Assembly: GCF_007954425.1 (NCBI RefSeq)
Contig: NZ_CP042345.1
Span: 2,230,001 to 2,294,000 of the forward strand
Source: Novosphingobium ginsenosidimutans
GTDB lineage: Bacteria; Pseudomonadota; Alphaproteobacteria; Sphingomonadales; Sphingomonadaceae
Reading direction: 5' to 3'
DNA length: 64,000 nt
Shown here: in pieces, positions 9,001-16,089 of the stretch
Layout: every line of letters begins with the position of its first letter
How positions within the stretch are numbered: the stretch's first letter is position 1
Notes under the pieces: generated by a model
Told to the model about the DNA's origin: nothing
What the model saw: only the letters and a program-made list of their open reading frames with translations
Databases searched by the model: none
Position numbers and translations under genes: made by a program

Positions 9001-9113
9001 CGCTGGCCTGGGTGATCATTGGCGGGCTGGTCTCCTCGACCCTGCTGAGCCGGATTGTCATCCCGGCCATGTACCTGCTGCTGGTCCGCGGAGCGCCGCC
9101 GCCAGAGGCCTGA
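6066..9113 (+). CDS. RND (AcrB/MMPL-type) efflux pump inner-membrane subunit
   Basis: 1015 residues, slightly shorter than AcrB (about 1050), with the usual 12 membrane helices in two halves and two large periplasmic loops. TM4 carries the proton-relay pair in GLLVDDSIVVTENIERH; the second half has IGIEIKNSILLVDF and ends with the GG(L)VSSTLLSRIVIPAMYLL helix. It takes substrates from periplasm or membrane and, with the preceding adaptor and an unlinked TolC-like channel, exports them by proton antiport. Closest general class: multidrug or solvent RND pumps; substrate not predictable from sequence. It is the last gene of its operon; the next gene has its own promoter at 9158. Confidence 0.93.
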   Translation: MGFVATAVRRWQITLVAFLLLALLGFNAFRAIPRAVDPYFPIPLTVVIVTLPGADAAEIEETVAKPLERVLQGLDNVRDIRSTSSDGLASISIWFDYGTDAEQAYDRTVRDVNALRPQLPGGIQRLEIRRPRTTEAAISQIALVSETASWRRMEKYSEDLRDRLAALDGVRNTELYGLPTPEVRIALDPARLAERRLPPGLVASAIAQGGVDVPAGAVNAGNRRFNVQSGGAYRSLEAIRAIPLRGGDGQLLTVGDVASVEWAEAERLHITRLNGQRAVFIGVRKKDMTDTLVLRDRLKAVKEAFQQQLPPDIKLVSVFDQSNDIERKLNQLAKDFGIALVLVLVTLLPLGPRASLVVMLSIPTSLAIGLTGLNILGYSLNQLTVSGFIVALGLLVDDSIVVTENIERHIRMGKDRVTAAIEGTREITLAVMGSTGVLIFAFLPLANLPETAGDFTRSLPMAVLLTVAASLLVSMSLVPFAASRILSASESHDGNRFLRWVTDRIEHWYRPALHWSLANPHKTVWGAMAACVLMFATIPWIGFSLFPKADVPYFLVRIEAPEGSSLATADKAVREVAAIMQQKPEVQDVMENTGRSNPQIYYNALPREADTKFGELFVTLKEFSPKDTPALVEKLRDELARYPSARVTVEQFEQGPPIDAPIAIRISGPELGELKRLSAQFAATIRQTPGTRDVVDPLAIDRIDLDLSVDPAKAGLLNVAPDAVRRTLRLAISGERASSLRDAEGDSYPVVARLPFDREVPVEVLNQVYVSSLSGAAIPLAQLTTPKLQAGPATINRFKLERLVTVTSFVKDGYLASKVNGDALERVRKIPLPPGYSISVGGQAEVSARNNNGVGGIAMLAVFGILCVLVLEFGRFREVTVVAGVVPLGLFGGLWALIFTGNSLSYLAVIGFIALIGIEIKNSILLVDFTTQLRQQGMELMEAIERAGEIRFLPVLLTSVTAIGGLLPLALSGSPLYAPLAWVIIGGLVSSTLLSRIVIPAMYLLLVRGAPPPEA

Positions 9114-9157
9114 GCAAGAGGCGTTACGGCAGTTTGTCCATCTGGCGGATGAATTGC

Positions 9158-9186
9158 TTGACTTTGAAGTTGTCCGGACAAATTAT
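9158..9186 (+). promoter_or_regulatory. Predicted promoter of the lyase/MaoC/CoA-transferase operon
   Basis: TTGACT at 9158-9163 and AATTAT at 9181-9186, separated by 17 bases. The palindrome TTGTCCGGACAA fills the spacer, so a bound repressor would block polymerase. It is 48 bases before the ATG at 9234. Confidence 0.55.
9170..9181. promoter_or_regulatory. Candidate UTRA-GntR operator 2, TTGTCCGGACAA
   Basis: A perfect 12-base palindrome inside the predicted promoter spacer. It is the best copy of the four-site motif (4960, 9170, 14882, 26593). The most likely binder is the UTRA-type GntR at 14069-14824. Confidence 0.7.
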
Positions 9187-9233
9187 CCGTGCCAAGGCGG
9201 GGGAAAGCACACCGCCGGGAGCACTCTGTCTAC

Positions 9234-10046
9234 ATGTTTGCCGCCAATTCCTTCCTGTTTGTGCCTGGTTCGCGGCCTGACCGGTTCGCTAAGGCCCATG
9301 GCAGCGGGGCGGGGCTGACTGTTATCGATTTGGAAGATGCCGTTCCTGCCGAAGAAAAGGCCGCGGCACGGGTCAATGCGCTGGCGCAGGTTGCGAGCGG
9401 CGAAGCGGGCTGGGCAATCCGCATGAACGGCGTGGCCACGGCGGCCGGGATTGCCGACCTTGCGGCACTGATTGAGGCCGAACACTTGCCGCCGTTCCTG
9501 TTCGTGCCGATGGTTGAAAGCGCGGTCGAGATCGAGATTGTCGCCCGCGCCCTGGGTGAGCGTTGCCCCGAACTGATCCCGCTGATCGAGACGCCCAAGG
9601 GCCTGCGCCAGGCGGTTGCGATCGCTTCGGCGCCGATGGTTGGCGGGGTGATGTTCGGCGGCGGGGATTTTTCGGGCGAGCTCGGCGTGGCGCTGGCCTG
9701 GGAGCCGCTGCTGGCCGCGCGCCAGGCGCTGATCCTGGCCTGTGCCGAAGCACGGGTGCCGGCGATCGACGTGCCGTGGATCAATCTTGACGATGCCCAA
9801 GGCCTTGCTGACGAATGCGCCAAGGCCAAGGCGCTGGGCTTTGCCGCCAAGGCCGCAATCCACCCCAATCAGGTGGCAGCGATCGAGGCCGCCTTTACGC
9901 CGACCGCCGCCGAAGTGGCCGAGGCCGAGGCCGCACTCGCTGCCTATGATGCGGCCGGAGGCAAGGTAATCCGTTTCAAGGGCAAGATGCTGGAGGCACC
10001 GCTGGTCAAGCGTTACCAGGCCGTGCTCAGCCGGAAGGGGAACTGA
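9234..10046 (+). CDS. CitE/HpcH-type CoA ester lyase
   Basis: 270 residues from ATG 9234; upstream in-frame codons overlap the promoter, so the start at MFAANSFLFVPGSRPDRF is preferred. This is the HpcH/HpaI-CitE TIM-barrel family, with the metal/CoA motifs VIDLEDAVP, FVPMVES and FGGGDFSGELG, and the length of citrate lyase beta or malyl/citramalyl-CoA lyases. Known members cleave (S)-citramalyl-, malyl- or beta-methylmalyl-CoA to acetyl- or propionyl-CoA plus a 2-oxoacid. It leads an operon with a MaoC hydratase, acyl-CoA dehydrogenase and two CoA-transferases, as expected for degrading a branched or dicarboxylic acyl-CoA by oxidation, hydration and cleavage. Exact substrate unknown. Confidence 0.88.
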   Translation: MFAANSFLFVPGSRPDRFAKAHGSGAGLTVIDLEDAVPAEEKAAARVNALAQVASGEAGWAIRMNGVATAAGIADLAALIEAEHLPPFLFVPMVESAVEIEIVARALGERCPELIPLIETPKGLRQAVAIASAPMVGGVMFGGGDFSGELGVALAWEPLLAARQALILACAEARVPAIDVPWINLDDAQGLADECAKAKALGFAAKAAIHPNQVAAIEAAFTPTAAEVAEAEAALAAYDAAGGKVIRFKGKMLEAPLVKRYQAVLSRKGN

Positions 10047-10048
10047 CA

Positions 10049-10558
10049 ATGCGTGACGGGGCAATCGAAGTCGCACCGGGCCGGTACCGCGAGACCTTCG
10101 GCCGCTATTTCGAGGATTTCAACGTCGGGGACATCTATGAGCATCGCCCCGGCCGGACGATCAGCGAAACTGACAACACCTGGTTCAGCCTGCTGACGAT
10201 GAACCAGCATCCGGCGCACTGCGATGCCGAATATGCCAGCAAGACCGAATTCGGTAAGTGCCTGGTCGCCTCGCCGCTGACCGTGGCGATCATGACCGGG
10301 CAGTCCGTATCGGATGTCAGCCAGAAGGCCGTCGCCAACCTCGGCTGGAAGGACATCCGCCTGCTCAAGCCGGTATTTGCCGGTGACACCATCTATTCCG
10401 AAACCGAAGTGCTCGAAAAGCGCGAGTCTGAAAAGCGCCCGCAGCAGGGCATCGTCACGATCAAGACCGTGGGCAAGAACCAGCATGGTGATGTAGTCTG
10501 CGATTTCGTGCGGATCATGCTGATCTGGAAGCGCGGCTTCGGCCCCGGCGACGATTAA
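10049..10558 (+). CDS. MaoC-family hot-dog acyl-CoA hydratase
   Basis: 169 residues, a single MaoC hot-dog domain. The hydratase active-site region is present in the form NQHPAHCDAEYA (residues about 51-62), followed by GKCLVASPL. The family hydrates trans-enoyl-CoA; members next to CitE lyases include mesaconyl-CoA and itaconyl-CoA hydratases, so a C5 or related unsaturated diacid CoA is a reasonable idea, not proven. It starts 3 bases after the lyase stop, and the acyl-CoA dehydrogenase follows 11 bases downstream with AGGAG in the gap, so the three are co-transcribed. Confidence 0.88.
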   Translation: MRDGAIEVAPGRYRETFGRYFEDFNVGDIYEHRPGRTISETDNTWFSLLTMNQHPAHCDAEYASKTEFGKCLVASPLTVAIMTGQSVSDVSQKAVANLGWKDIRLLKPVFAGDTIYSETEVLEKRESEKRPQQGIVTIKTVGKNQHGDVVCDFVRIMLIWKRGFGPGDD

Positions 10559-10569
10559 GGAGATCTGAG

Positions 10570-11757
10570 ATGGCAACCGCCGTGGACATGATGAGCGATC
10601 AGGGCCGCACGATCGATCCGGCCGAGGAAGAAGCCTTCCTCGACGCGATCGACCGCTGGATCGAACGCTCGGTCAAACCGGTGATCCTGCATCACGACCA
10701 TAACGACATCTGGCCCGAGCAGCTGGTGCACGAGATGGTCGATATGGGGCTGTTCGGCGCGACCATCGGCCAGGAATACGGCGGCCTCGGCCTGCCGGCC
10801 ACGACCTATGCCAAGATCGTGATGAAGATCAGCTCCTACTGGATGGCGCTGACCGGCATCTTCAATTCGCACCTGATCATGGCCGCAGCGGTCGAGCGGT
10901 TCGGCACCCCGGCGCAGAAGGCCAAGTGGCTGCCCAAGTTTGCCAGCGGCGAGATCCGCGGTGGCCTGGCGCTGACCGAACCCAATGCCGGGACCGACCT
11001 GCAAGCGATCCGCACGGTCGCCCGCCGTGATGGCGACCACTACGTCATCAACGGCACCAAGACCTGGATCTCCAACGCGCTCAACGGCTCGTGCTTTGCC
11101 CTGCTGGTCAAGACCGATCCCGATGCCGATCCGCGCTACAAGGGGATGAGCCTGTTCATCGCCGACAAGCGCGAAGGTTTCACCACCGGCAAGAAGTTCG
11201 ACAAGCTGGGCTACAAGGCGATCGACAGCGCCGAGCTGATCTTTGAGGATTACCGCATTCCGGCTGACCAGCTGATCGGCGGCGTGGAAGGGCAGGGCTT
11301 CTTCCAGGCGACCGGCGGGCTTGAGCTTGGCCGCATCAACGTCGCCGCGCGCGGGGTTGGCCTGTCGGAAGGTTCGCTGCGGCTCGCCACCGAATATGCC
11401 CAGCAGCGCCAGACCATGGGCAAGCCGATTTCTGAGCACCAGGCGATCCAGCTCAAGATCGGTGAAATGGTCACTCGCGCCCGCGCCGCGCGCCTGCTCA
11501 CGCTCGATGCCGCGATTGCCTATGACAAGGGCGAACGCTGCGACCTCGAAGCAGGCATGGCCAAGTATTTTGCCAGCGAAGCGGCCGTGGCAAACAGCCA
11601 GGAAGCCATGCGGATCTACGGCGGCTACTCCTATTCCAAGGAGTATGACATCGAGCGGTTCTATCGCGATTCCATGCTGATGTGCATCGGCGAGGGTACC
11701 AACGAGATGCAGCGGATGATCATCTCCAAGCAGTGGGTCAAACGGAACCCGGCGTGA
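10570..11757 (+). CDS. Acyl-CoA dehydrogenase
   Basis: 395 residues, standard length for a soluble FAD acyl-CoA dehydrogenase. It shows LTEPNAGTDLQ (substrate/FAD loop), WISNALNG, the C-terminal MRIYGGYSYSKEYDIERFYRD and CIGEGTNEMQR, where the catalytic Glu of many members sits. It would introduce an alpha-beta double bond into the CoA ester and pass electrons to ETF. The next gene starts at a GTG that overlaps this stop (GTGA, 11754-11757). Context suggests it makes the enoyl-CoA for the MaoC hydratase; the glutaryl-CoA dehydrogenase branch is an alternative, because family III CoA-transferases often accompany it. Confidence 0.92.
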   Translation: MATAVDMMSDQGRTIDPAEEEAFLDAIDRWIERSVKPVILHHDHNDIWPEQLVHEMVDMGLFGATIGQEYGGLGLPATTYAKIVMKISSYWMALTGIFNSHLIMAAAVERFGTPAQKAKWLPKFASGEIRGGLALTEPNAGTDLQAIRTVARRDGDHYVINGTKTWISNALNGSCFALLVKTDPDADPRYKGMSLFIADKREGFTTGKKFDKLGYKAIDSAELIFEDYRIPADQLIGGVEGQGFFQATGGLELGRINVAARGVGLSEGSLRLATEYAQQRQTMGKPISEHQAIQLKIGEMVTRARAARLLTLDAAIAYDKGERCDLEAGMAKYFASEAAVANSQEAMRIYGGYSYSKEYDIERFYRDSMLMCIGEGTNEMQRMIISKQWVKRNPA

Positions 11758-12965
11758 GCGAACTGCACCTTCCCCTCTCGGGTTTCCGGGTTATCAGCGC
11801 CGAACAGTACGGCGCGGGGCCCTATGGCACGATGTTCCTGGCACAGTTAGGTGCCGAAGTGATCAAGATCGAGCCGCCGCAGAAGGACGGGAAGGGCGGG
11901 GGCGATACCGCGCGCGGGGTGGGGCCGCATTTCACCCGCCCGGGGGAAAGCGTCTATTTCCACGCTTTCAACCTCAACAAGCGATCGCTCACCCTCGATC
12001 TCAACGCGCCCGAAGGCCAGGCGATCCTGCGCGATCTGGTGGCAACCAGCCACGCCATGGTCAACAACCTGCGCGGCGATCTGCCGGCTAAGCTGGGCGT
12101 TACCTATGATGCGCTGAAGGACGTCAACCCGGCGATCGTCTGTGCGCACCTTTCCGCCTACGGCCGCGACAATGCGCGGGCCAAGTGGCCGGGCTATGAC
12201 TATCTGATGCAGGCCGAGGCGGGCTTTTGCGCTCTGACTGGCGATCCCGATGGCGAGCCGCAGCGGATGGGGCTCTCGATGGTCGATTTCATGACCGGCA
12301 CGATCATGGCGATCGGCCTGCTGGCTGCACTGATCGATGCCCAGCGCACCGGGCAGGGGCGCGATGTCGATACCGATCTGCTCTCCGCCGCCGTGCACCA
12401 GACCAGTTATCCGGCGCTGTGGTACATGAACAACGGCGACGTGACGGGCCGCACCCCGCGTTCGGCTCATCCCAGCGCCACGCCCAGCCAGATGGTCAAG
12501 GCGGCCGATGGCTGGATGTTCGTGATGTGCCAATTGCCCAAGTTCTGGGACATCATGGTCGAACGGATCGGTCACCCCGAACTGGGTCAGGATCCGCGAT
12601 TCAAGACCAACCCCGATCGCCTCGCCAACCGCGCTGCGCTAACCGAAGTGCTCGACGCGATCTTCTCGCGCCAGCCGATGGCGCACTGGCAGGCGCTGCT
12701 GGAAGGACACGTGCCGGTTGCGCCGGTCTACCAGCTGGACCAGGCGCTCAATAACCCGTGGCTGCAGACGATCGGGATGCGCGACAGCGTGGTCCATCCC
12801 GACAATCCCGATTTCCAGGTCCTCGCCAGCCCGATCAAGCTCGATGGCCAGCGCTTGCCCAACCGGGCCGGGCCGCTGCTGGGGGCAGACTCCGCCGCGA
12901 TCCTGGCTGAGCTTGGCTATGGCGAGGATGACTTCGCCCGGCTACGCTCCGCCGGCGTTGTCTGA
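11754..12965 (+). CDS. CaiB/BaiF family III CoA-transferase (first copy)
   Basis: 403 residues from GTG 11754, chosen because it overlaps the previous stop by GTGA and starts just before the conserved strand LPLSGFRVISAEQYGAGPYG; the longer in-frame start lies inside the dehydrogenase. Family III signs: GTMFLAQLGAEVIKIEPP, SLTLDLN, HLSAYGRD and the likely catalytic Asp178 in MVDFMTG. It transfers CoA from a donor (often succinyl- or acetyl-CoA) to a carboxylate. At this length it resembles formyl-CoA or succinate-dependent dicarboxylate CoA-transferases. It is followed 11 bases later by a second, shorter member. Confidence 0.9.
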   Translation: MSELHLPLSGFRVISAEQYGAGPYGTMFLAQLGAEVIKIEPPQKDGKGGGDTARGVGPHFTRPGESVYFHAFNLNKRSLTLDLNAPEGQAILRDLVATSHAMVNNLRGDLPAKLGVTYDALKDVNPAIVCAHLSAYGRDNARAKWPGYDYLMQAEAGFCALTGDPDGEPQRMGLSMVDFMTGTIMAIGLLAALIDAQRTGQGRDVDTDLLSAAVHQTSYPALWYMNNGDVTGRTPRSAHPSATPSQMVKAADGWMFVMCQLPKFWDIMVERIGHPELGQDPRFKTNPDRLANRAALTEVLDAIFSRQPMAHWQALLEGHVPVAPVYQLDQALNNPWLQTIGMRDSVVHPDNPDFQVLASPIKLDGQRLPNRAGPLLGADSAAILAELGYGEDDFARLRSAGVV

Positions 12966-12976
12966 TCGAGGGGGCG

Positions 12977-14062
12977 ATGGGCAAGCTGAGCGGCATCACC
13001 GTTGTCGACCTGACGCAGTTCCTGCCGGGTCCGGCCATGACCGTGATGATGGCCGACCAAGGCGCGCGGGTGATCAAGATCGAGCCGCGCGGCGGTGAGC
13101 CGGTGCGCAGCCAGGCACCGTTCGAGAATGGCCAGTCGATCTGGTTTTCCAACCTCAACCGCGGCAAGGAAAGCCGGGTGCTCGACCTCAAGAGCGACGA
13201 TGGCAAGGCCGCCCTGCGGGCGCTGATCGCCGAGGCTGACGTCTTTGTCGAAGGCTTCCGGCCCGGTGTGATGAAGCGGCTGGGGTTCGATTACCCGGCC
13301 GTCCGCGCACTCAATCCGCGCATCGTTTACTGCTCGATCTCCGCTTTCGGGCAGGAGGGTGAGCTGGCCCACCATCCGGCGCATGACATGGCGGTCCAGG
13401 CGCTCGCCGGGTTCATGAGTGTAAATGACGGACCCGACGGGACGCCGGCGGTGCCGGGCGCGCCCAGCGCCGATCTTGCCGCTGGCCTGACCGCGCTTTC
13501 GGCCGTGCTGATGGCGCTGATCGGGCGCGAGAAGACGGGCGAGGGTGACTATATCGATGTCGCCATGTTCGACAGCCTTCTGCCGTGGTGCGCGCATACG
13601 GCCGGCAGCGCGATTGCCGGCGGGCCGTCGCCCAAGTCGAGCGAGCAGCGCTCGCTCGGCGGAGCGGGTTTTTACCAGGTCTACCAGACCAGCGATGGCC
13701 GCCACGTCGTGCTCGGCGGGCGCGAGATCAAGTTCGCCACTAACCTGCTTACCGCGCTCGGCCGGCCAGACCTGATTGCCCTAGCCGAACAGGAAGCCGG
13801 GCCAGTCCAGGCGCCGCTGATCGCATACCTGCGCGAGACGTTCCTGACCAAGAGCCGCGACGAATGGGTGGCGTGGTTCCACGACAAGGACGTGGCTTTC
13901 GCCCCCGTGCTCGATTTCCGCGAGGCACTGGATGAGCCGCACGTTGCCCAGCGCGGCTTGCTGGTCGAGGCTGATGGCCGCCACCACATCGCTCCGCCGA
14001 TCCGCTTTGCAGGTGAAGCGCCGTGGGTACCCGGTACTGTGCCCGAACTGGGCGAGGGCTAG
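12977..14062 (+). CDS. CaiB/BaiF family III CoA-transferase / acyl-CoA racemase-like (second copy)
   Basis: 361 residues, shorter than the preceding CoA-transferase and close to the alpha-methylacyl-CoA racemase length. It shows TQFLPGPAMTVMMADQGARVIKIEP, VLDLKS, CSISAFGQ and the conserved Asp166 in SADLAAG. Both a CoA-transferase and a 2-methylacyl-CoA epimerase function are possible; if it is a racemase, the pathway handles an alpha-methyl-branched CoA ester, which would fit a citramalyl/methylmalyl-type lyase at 9234. It is the last gene of the operon and converges on the minus-strand GntR gene with only 6 bases between them. Confidence 0.87.
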   Translation: MGKLSGITVVDLTQFLPGPAMTVMMADQGARVIKIEPRGGEPVRSQAPFENGQSIWFSNLNRGKESRVLDLKSDDGKAALRALIAEADVFVEGFRPGVMKRLGFDYPAVRALNPRIVYCSISAFGQEGELAHHPAHDMAVQALAGFMSVNDGPDGTPAVPGAPSADLAAGLTALSAVLMALIGREKTGEGDYIDVAMFDSLLPWCAHTAGSAIAGGPSPKSSEQRSLGGAGFYQVYQTSDGRHVVLGGREIKFATNLLTALGRPDLIALAEQEAGPVQAPLIAYLRETFLTKSRDEWVAWFHDKDVAFAPVLDFREALDEPHVAQRGLLVEADGRHHIAPPIRFAGEAPWVPGTVPELGEG

Positions 14063-14068
14063 GCGATG

Positions 14069-14824
14069 TCAGCCGTCGACGTCGATATGCATCGAATAGG
14101 CGAAGCGATCGCCCGGGTGGTGGCTGACCGAGATTTCAAAGACGCGGCCCTTGGCATCAAGGTAGCAGCGCAGGATCCGCAAGACCGGGCTACCGCGCTT
14201 GAGATCGAGCGCTTGGGCAATGTCGGCGCTGGCGGCAACGGCCTGGATATCCTGCGTAACCTTGCCGATGCTAACTCCGGCGAGTTGCTCGATCTGGCTG
14301 AACAACGTGCCGGCACCAAGATCGAGCCGCTCCACCGCCGCATCGACGCTTTCGTGGAAATAGGCATCGGTCGCGGCGATCGGCTGACCGTCGAGTTGCG
14401 GGCTGCGGACGCCGCGAAAGCAGGTCCAGGCCCCGCTGGTATCCTCGCCAATCTGCTCGGAGATTTCGCGCGGCAGGTCACCGCGGCCGCGTGGCTCGTA
14501 GGTCACGTGAGTATCGCGGGCATATTGCAGGATTTCGCCCACGTTGGAGAGCGGCTGGTGCAGCGTGCCGCCGCGCGCGGCCGCGGGTTGCACCACCGTG
14601 CCAGAGCCGCGTTTGCGGGCGATCAGTCCTTCGTTCTGCAACCGGCGCAGCGCTTCGCGGATCGTGAAGCGCGAAACGCCATAGCGCTGGCAAAGCTCGC
14701 TTTCGGTGGGAAACTGGTCACGCGCGGCAAACTTGCCGGAAAGGATTTCGGCGCGCAGTTCCCCGGCCACCTGCAGGTAGCGGGGGGCTTCGCGATCACG
14801 CGTAACGGTCATGCTGGCAGTCAA
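14069..14824 (-). CDS. GntR family transcriptional regulator, HutC/UTRA subfamily
   Basis: 251 residues. Residues 12-80 are the GntR winged helix (FPTESELCQRYGVSRFTIREALRRLQNEGLI), and about 95-245 the UTRA ligand domain (TYEPRGRGDLPREISEQIG onward). It sits between the two catabolic operons, facing away from the large one with 32 bases between start codons. Known HutC/DasR/NagR-type sites follow TGGTCTAGACCA; the four TTGTCCGGACAA-like palindromes in this window have the same layout, so this protein is the most likely regulator of the efflux operon, both catabolic operons and the 26636 operon. The ligand is likely a pathway intermediate. Confidence 0.92.
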   Translation of the reverse strand: MTASMTVTRDREAPRYLQVAGELRAEILSGKFAARDQFPTESELCQRYGVSRFTIREALRRLQNEGLIARKRGSGTVVQPAAARGGTLHQPLSNVGEILQYARDTHVTYEPRGRGDLPREISEQIGEDTSGAWTCFRGVRSPQLDGQPIAATDAYFHESVDAAVERLDLGAGTLFSQIEQLAGVSIGKVTQDIQAVAASADIAQALDLKRGSPVLRILRCYLDAKGRVFEISVSHHPGDRFAYSMHIDVDG

Positions 14825-14856
14825 TCCTTGCTCCCGTCTGGTCCCGGAGGGCGGCT

Positions 14857-16089
14857 ATGAGCGAGCCCTTGCTGGTCCAACTTGTCCGGACACTAGCGCG
14901 CCCGATCACGGAAAGCGATAGGGCGCGTGCGCGGCTGCACCTGCTGGACTGGCTCGCCTGTGTCGCGGGGGCGCGCCAGACGCAAGTGGCCAAGGTGCTG
15001 TATCAGGCTGACCTGGGCGGTGCGCGCCGGGCCGGTTGGCTGGGCGGGGTGCTGGAGATGGATGACGTCCACCGCAGCGCACTGCTCCATCCCGGGCCAG
15101 TGATCTGGGCGGCGGCGCTGGAAGCTGCCGGCGATGTCGATGCCGATCTGGATGCCGTGCTTGATGGGGCGGTGCGCGGCTATCAGGCGATGATCGCGAT
15201 CGGCGCGAGCTTCGACGCAAAGCACTATGCGCACTATCATAACACGGCGACCGCCGGTCCGTTTGGGGCCGCTGCCGCCGCCGGATCGGTGCTGGGGCTG
15301 GACGAAGCGCAGCTGGTCGCCGCGCTGAGCAATGCCGGATCGACCACTGGCGGGCTGTGGCAGATGCGGCACGAAGCCGGGATGACCAAGCAGTGGCACG
15401 TCGCCATGGCCGGCAACAATGGCTACTTCGCCGCCTATATGGCCTCACGCGGGCTGACCGGCACGGCATCCGTGCTGGAGGGGCCGCAGGGGCTTTATGC
15501 CGCAACCTGCGCTGCGCCAAAGCCGCTTGAGCTGGATGCAGGGTGGCGGATCCACGAAGTCAGCTTCAAGCCCTGGGCGGCCTGCCGCCATGCCCATCCG
15601 GTGATCGACTGTGCGCTGGAACTGCGGGCGCAAGGCAAGCTGACCGCGCCGTTCCGGGTTGAGACCTATGCCGATGCCATCGCCTTCTGCGACCGGCCCA
15701 ACCCGGTGACCGAGGTCAACGCCAAGTTCAGCCTGCAGCACGCCGTGGCAGTGATCGCGAGCGGACGCGAGGCGCGGCCCGAGGACTTCACGCCTGAGGC
15801 GATTGCCGAACTGGCGGCACTGCGGGCAGAGGTTTCGGTTTCGGAAGATAAAGCAATTACAATGCGATACCCGGAACACTTCGGTGCCCGCCTCAATGGG
15901 TTGGAGCTGATCGACACGCGCGGTGATCCTGAGCGGCCGGTCGACGAGGCGGTGATCAAGCAAAAGATGCACACGCTCGCTGCCTGGGGCGGGCTGCCAC
16001 CGGAAGAGGCGGAGCGCGCCTGCGCGCTGGCGCTGGAAGGCGATGATGCCGCGGCGATTGCCGATCTGCTTGAGGACTGGCTGGGATGA
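14857..16089 (+). CDS. MmgE/PrpD family protein (first of tandem pair)
   Basis: 410 residues. MmgE/PrpD all-helical domain at the N-terminus (RLHLLDWLACVAGARQTQ), then GYQAMIAIGASFDAKHYAHYHNTATAGPFGAA with the active-site His region and MTKQWHVAMAGNNG. Known members are 2-methylcitrate dehydratase, cis-aconitate decarboxylase and iminodisuccinate epimerase, so the general chemistry is proton abstraction next to carboxylates; the substrate here is unknown. GGAGG lies 6 bases before the ATG. An operator-like palindrome falls inside codons 9-13. The stop overlaps the next gene by ATGA. It shares only family features with its neighbour, so the two are probably not functional duplicates. Confidence 0.87.
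   Translation: MSEPLLVQLVRTLARPITESDRARARLHLLDWLACVAGARQTQVAKVLYQADLGGARRAGWLGGVLEMDDVHRSALLHPGPVIWAAALEAAGDVDADLDAVLDGAVRGYQAMIAIGASFDAKHYAHYHNTATAGPFGAAAAAGSVLGLDEAQLVAALSNAGSTTGGLWQMRHEAGMTKQWHVAMAGNNGYFAAYMASRGLTGTASVLEGPQGLYAATCAAPKPLELDAGWRIHEVSFKPWAACRHAHPVIDCALELRAQGKLTAPFRVETYADAIAFCDRPNPVTEVNAKFSLQHAVAVIASGREARPEDFTPEAIAELAALRAEVSVSEDKAITMRYPEHFGARLNGLELIDTRGDPERPVDEAVIKQKMHTLAAWGGLPPEEAERACALALEGDDAAAIADLLEDWLG
14882..14893. promoter_or_regulatory. Candidate UTRA-GntR operator 3, TTGTCCGGACAC
   Basis: 11 of 12 bases match the palindrome TTGTCCGGACAA. It lies inside the first codons of the MmgE/PrpD gene (coding for Leu-Val-Arg-Thr), 58 bases from the start of the divergent GntR gene. 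An intragenic site here could act by roadblock or by looping; coincidence with codon usage cannot be excluded. Confidence 0.45.
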
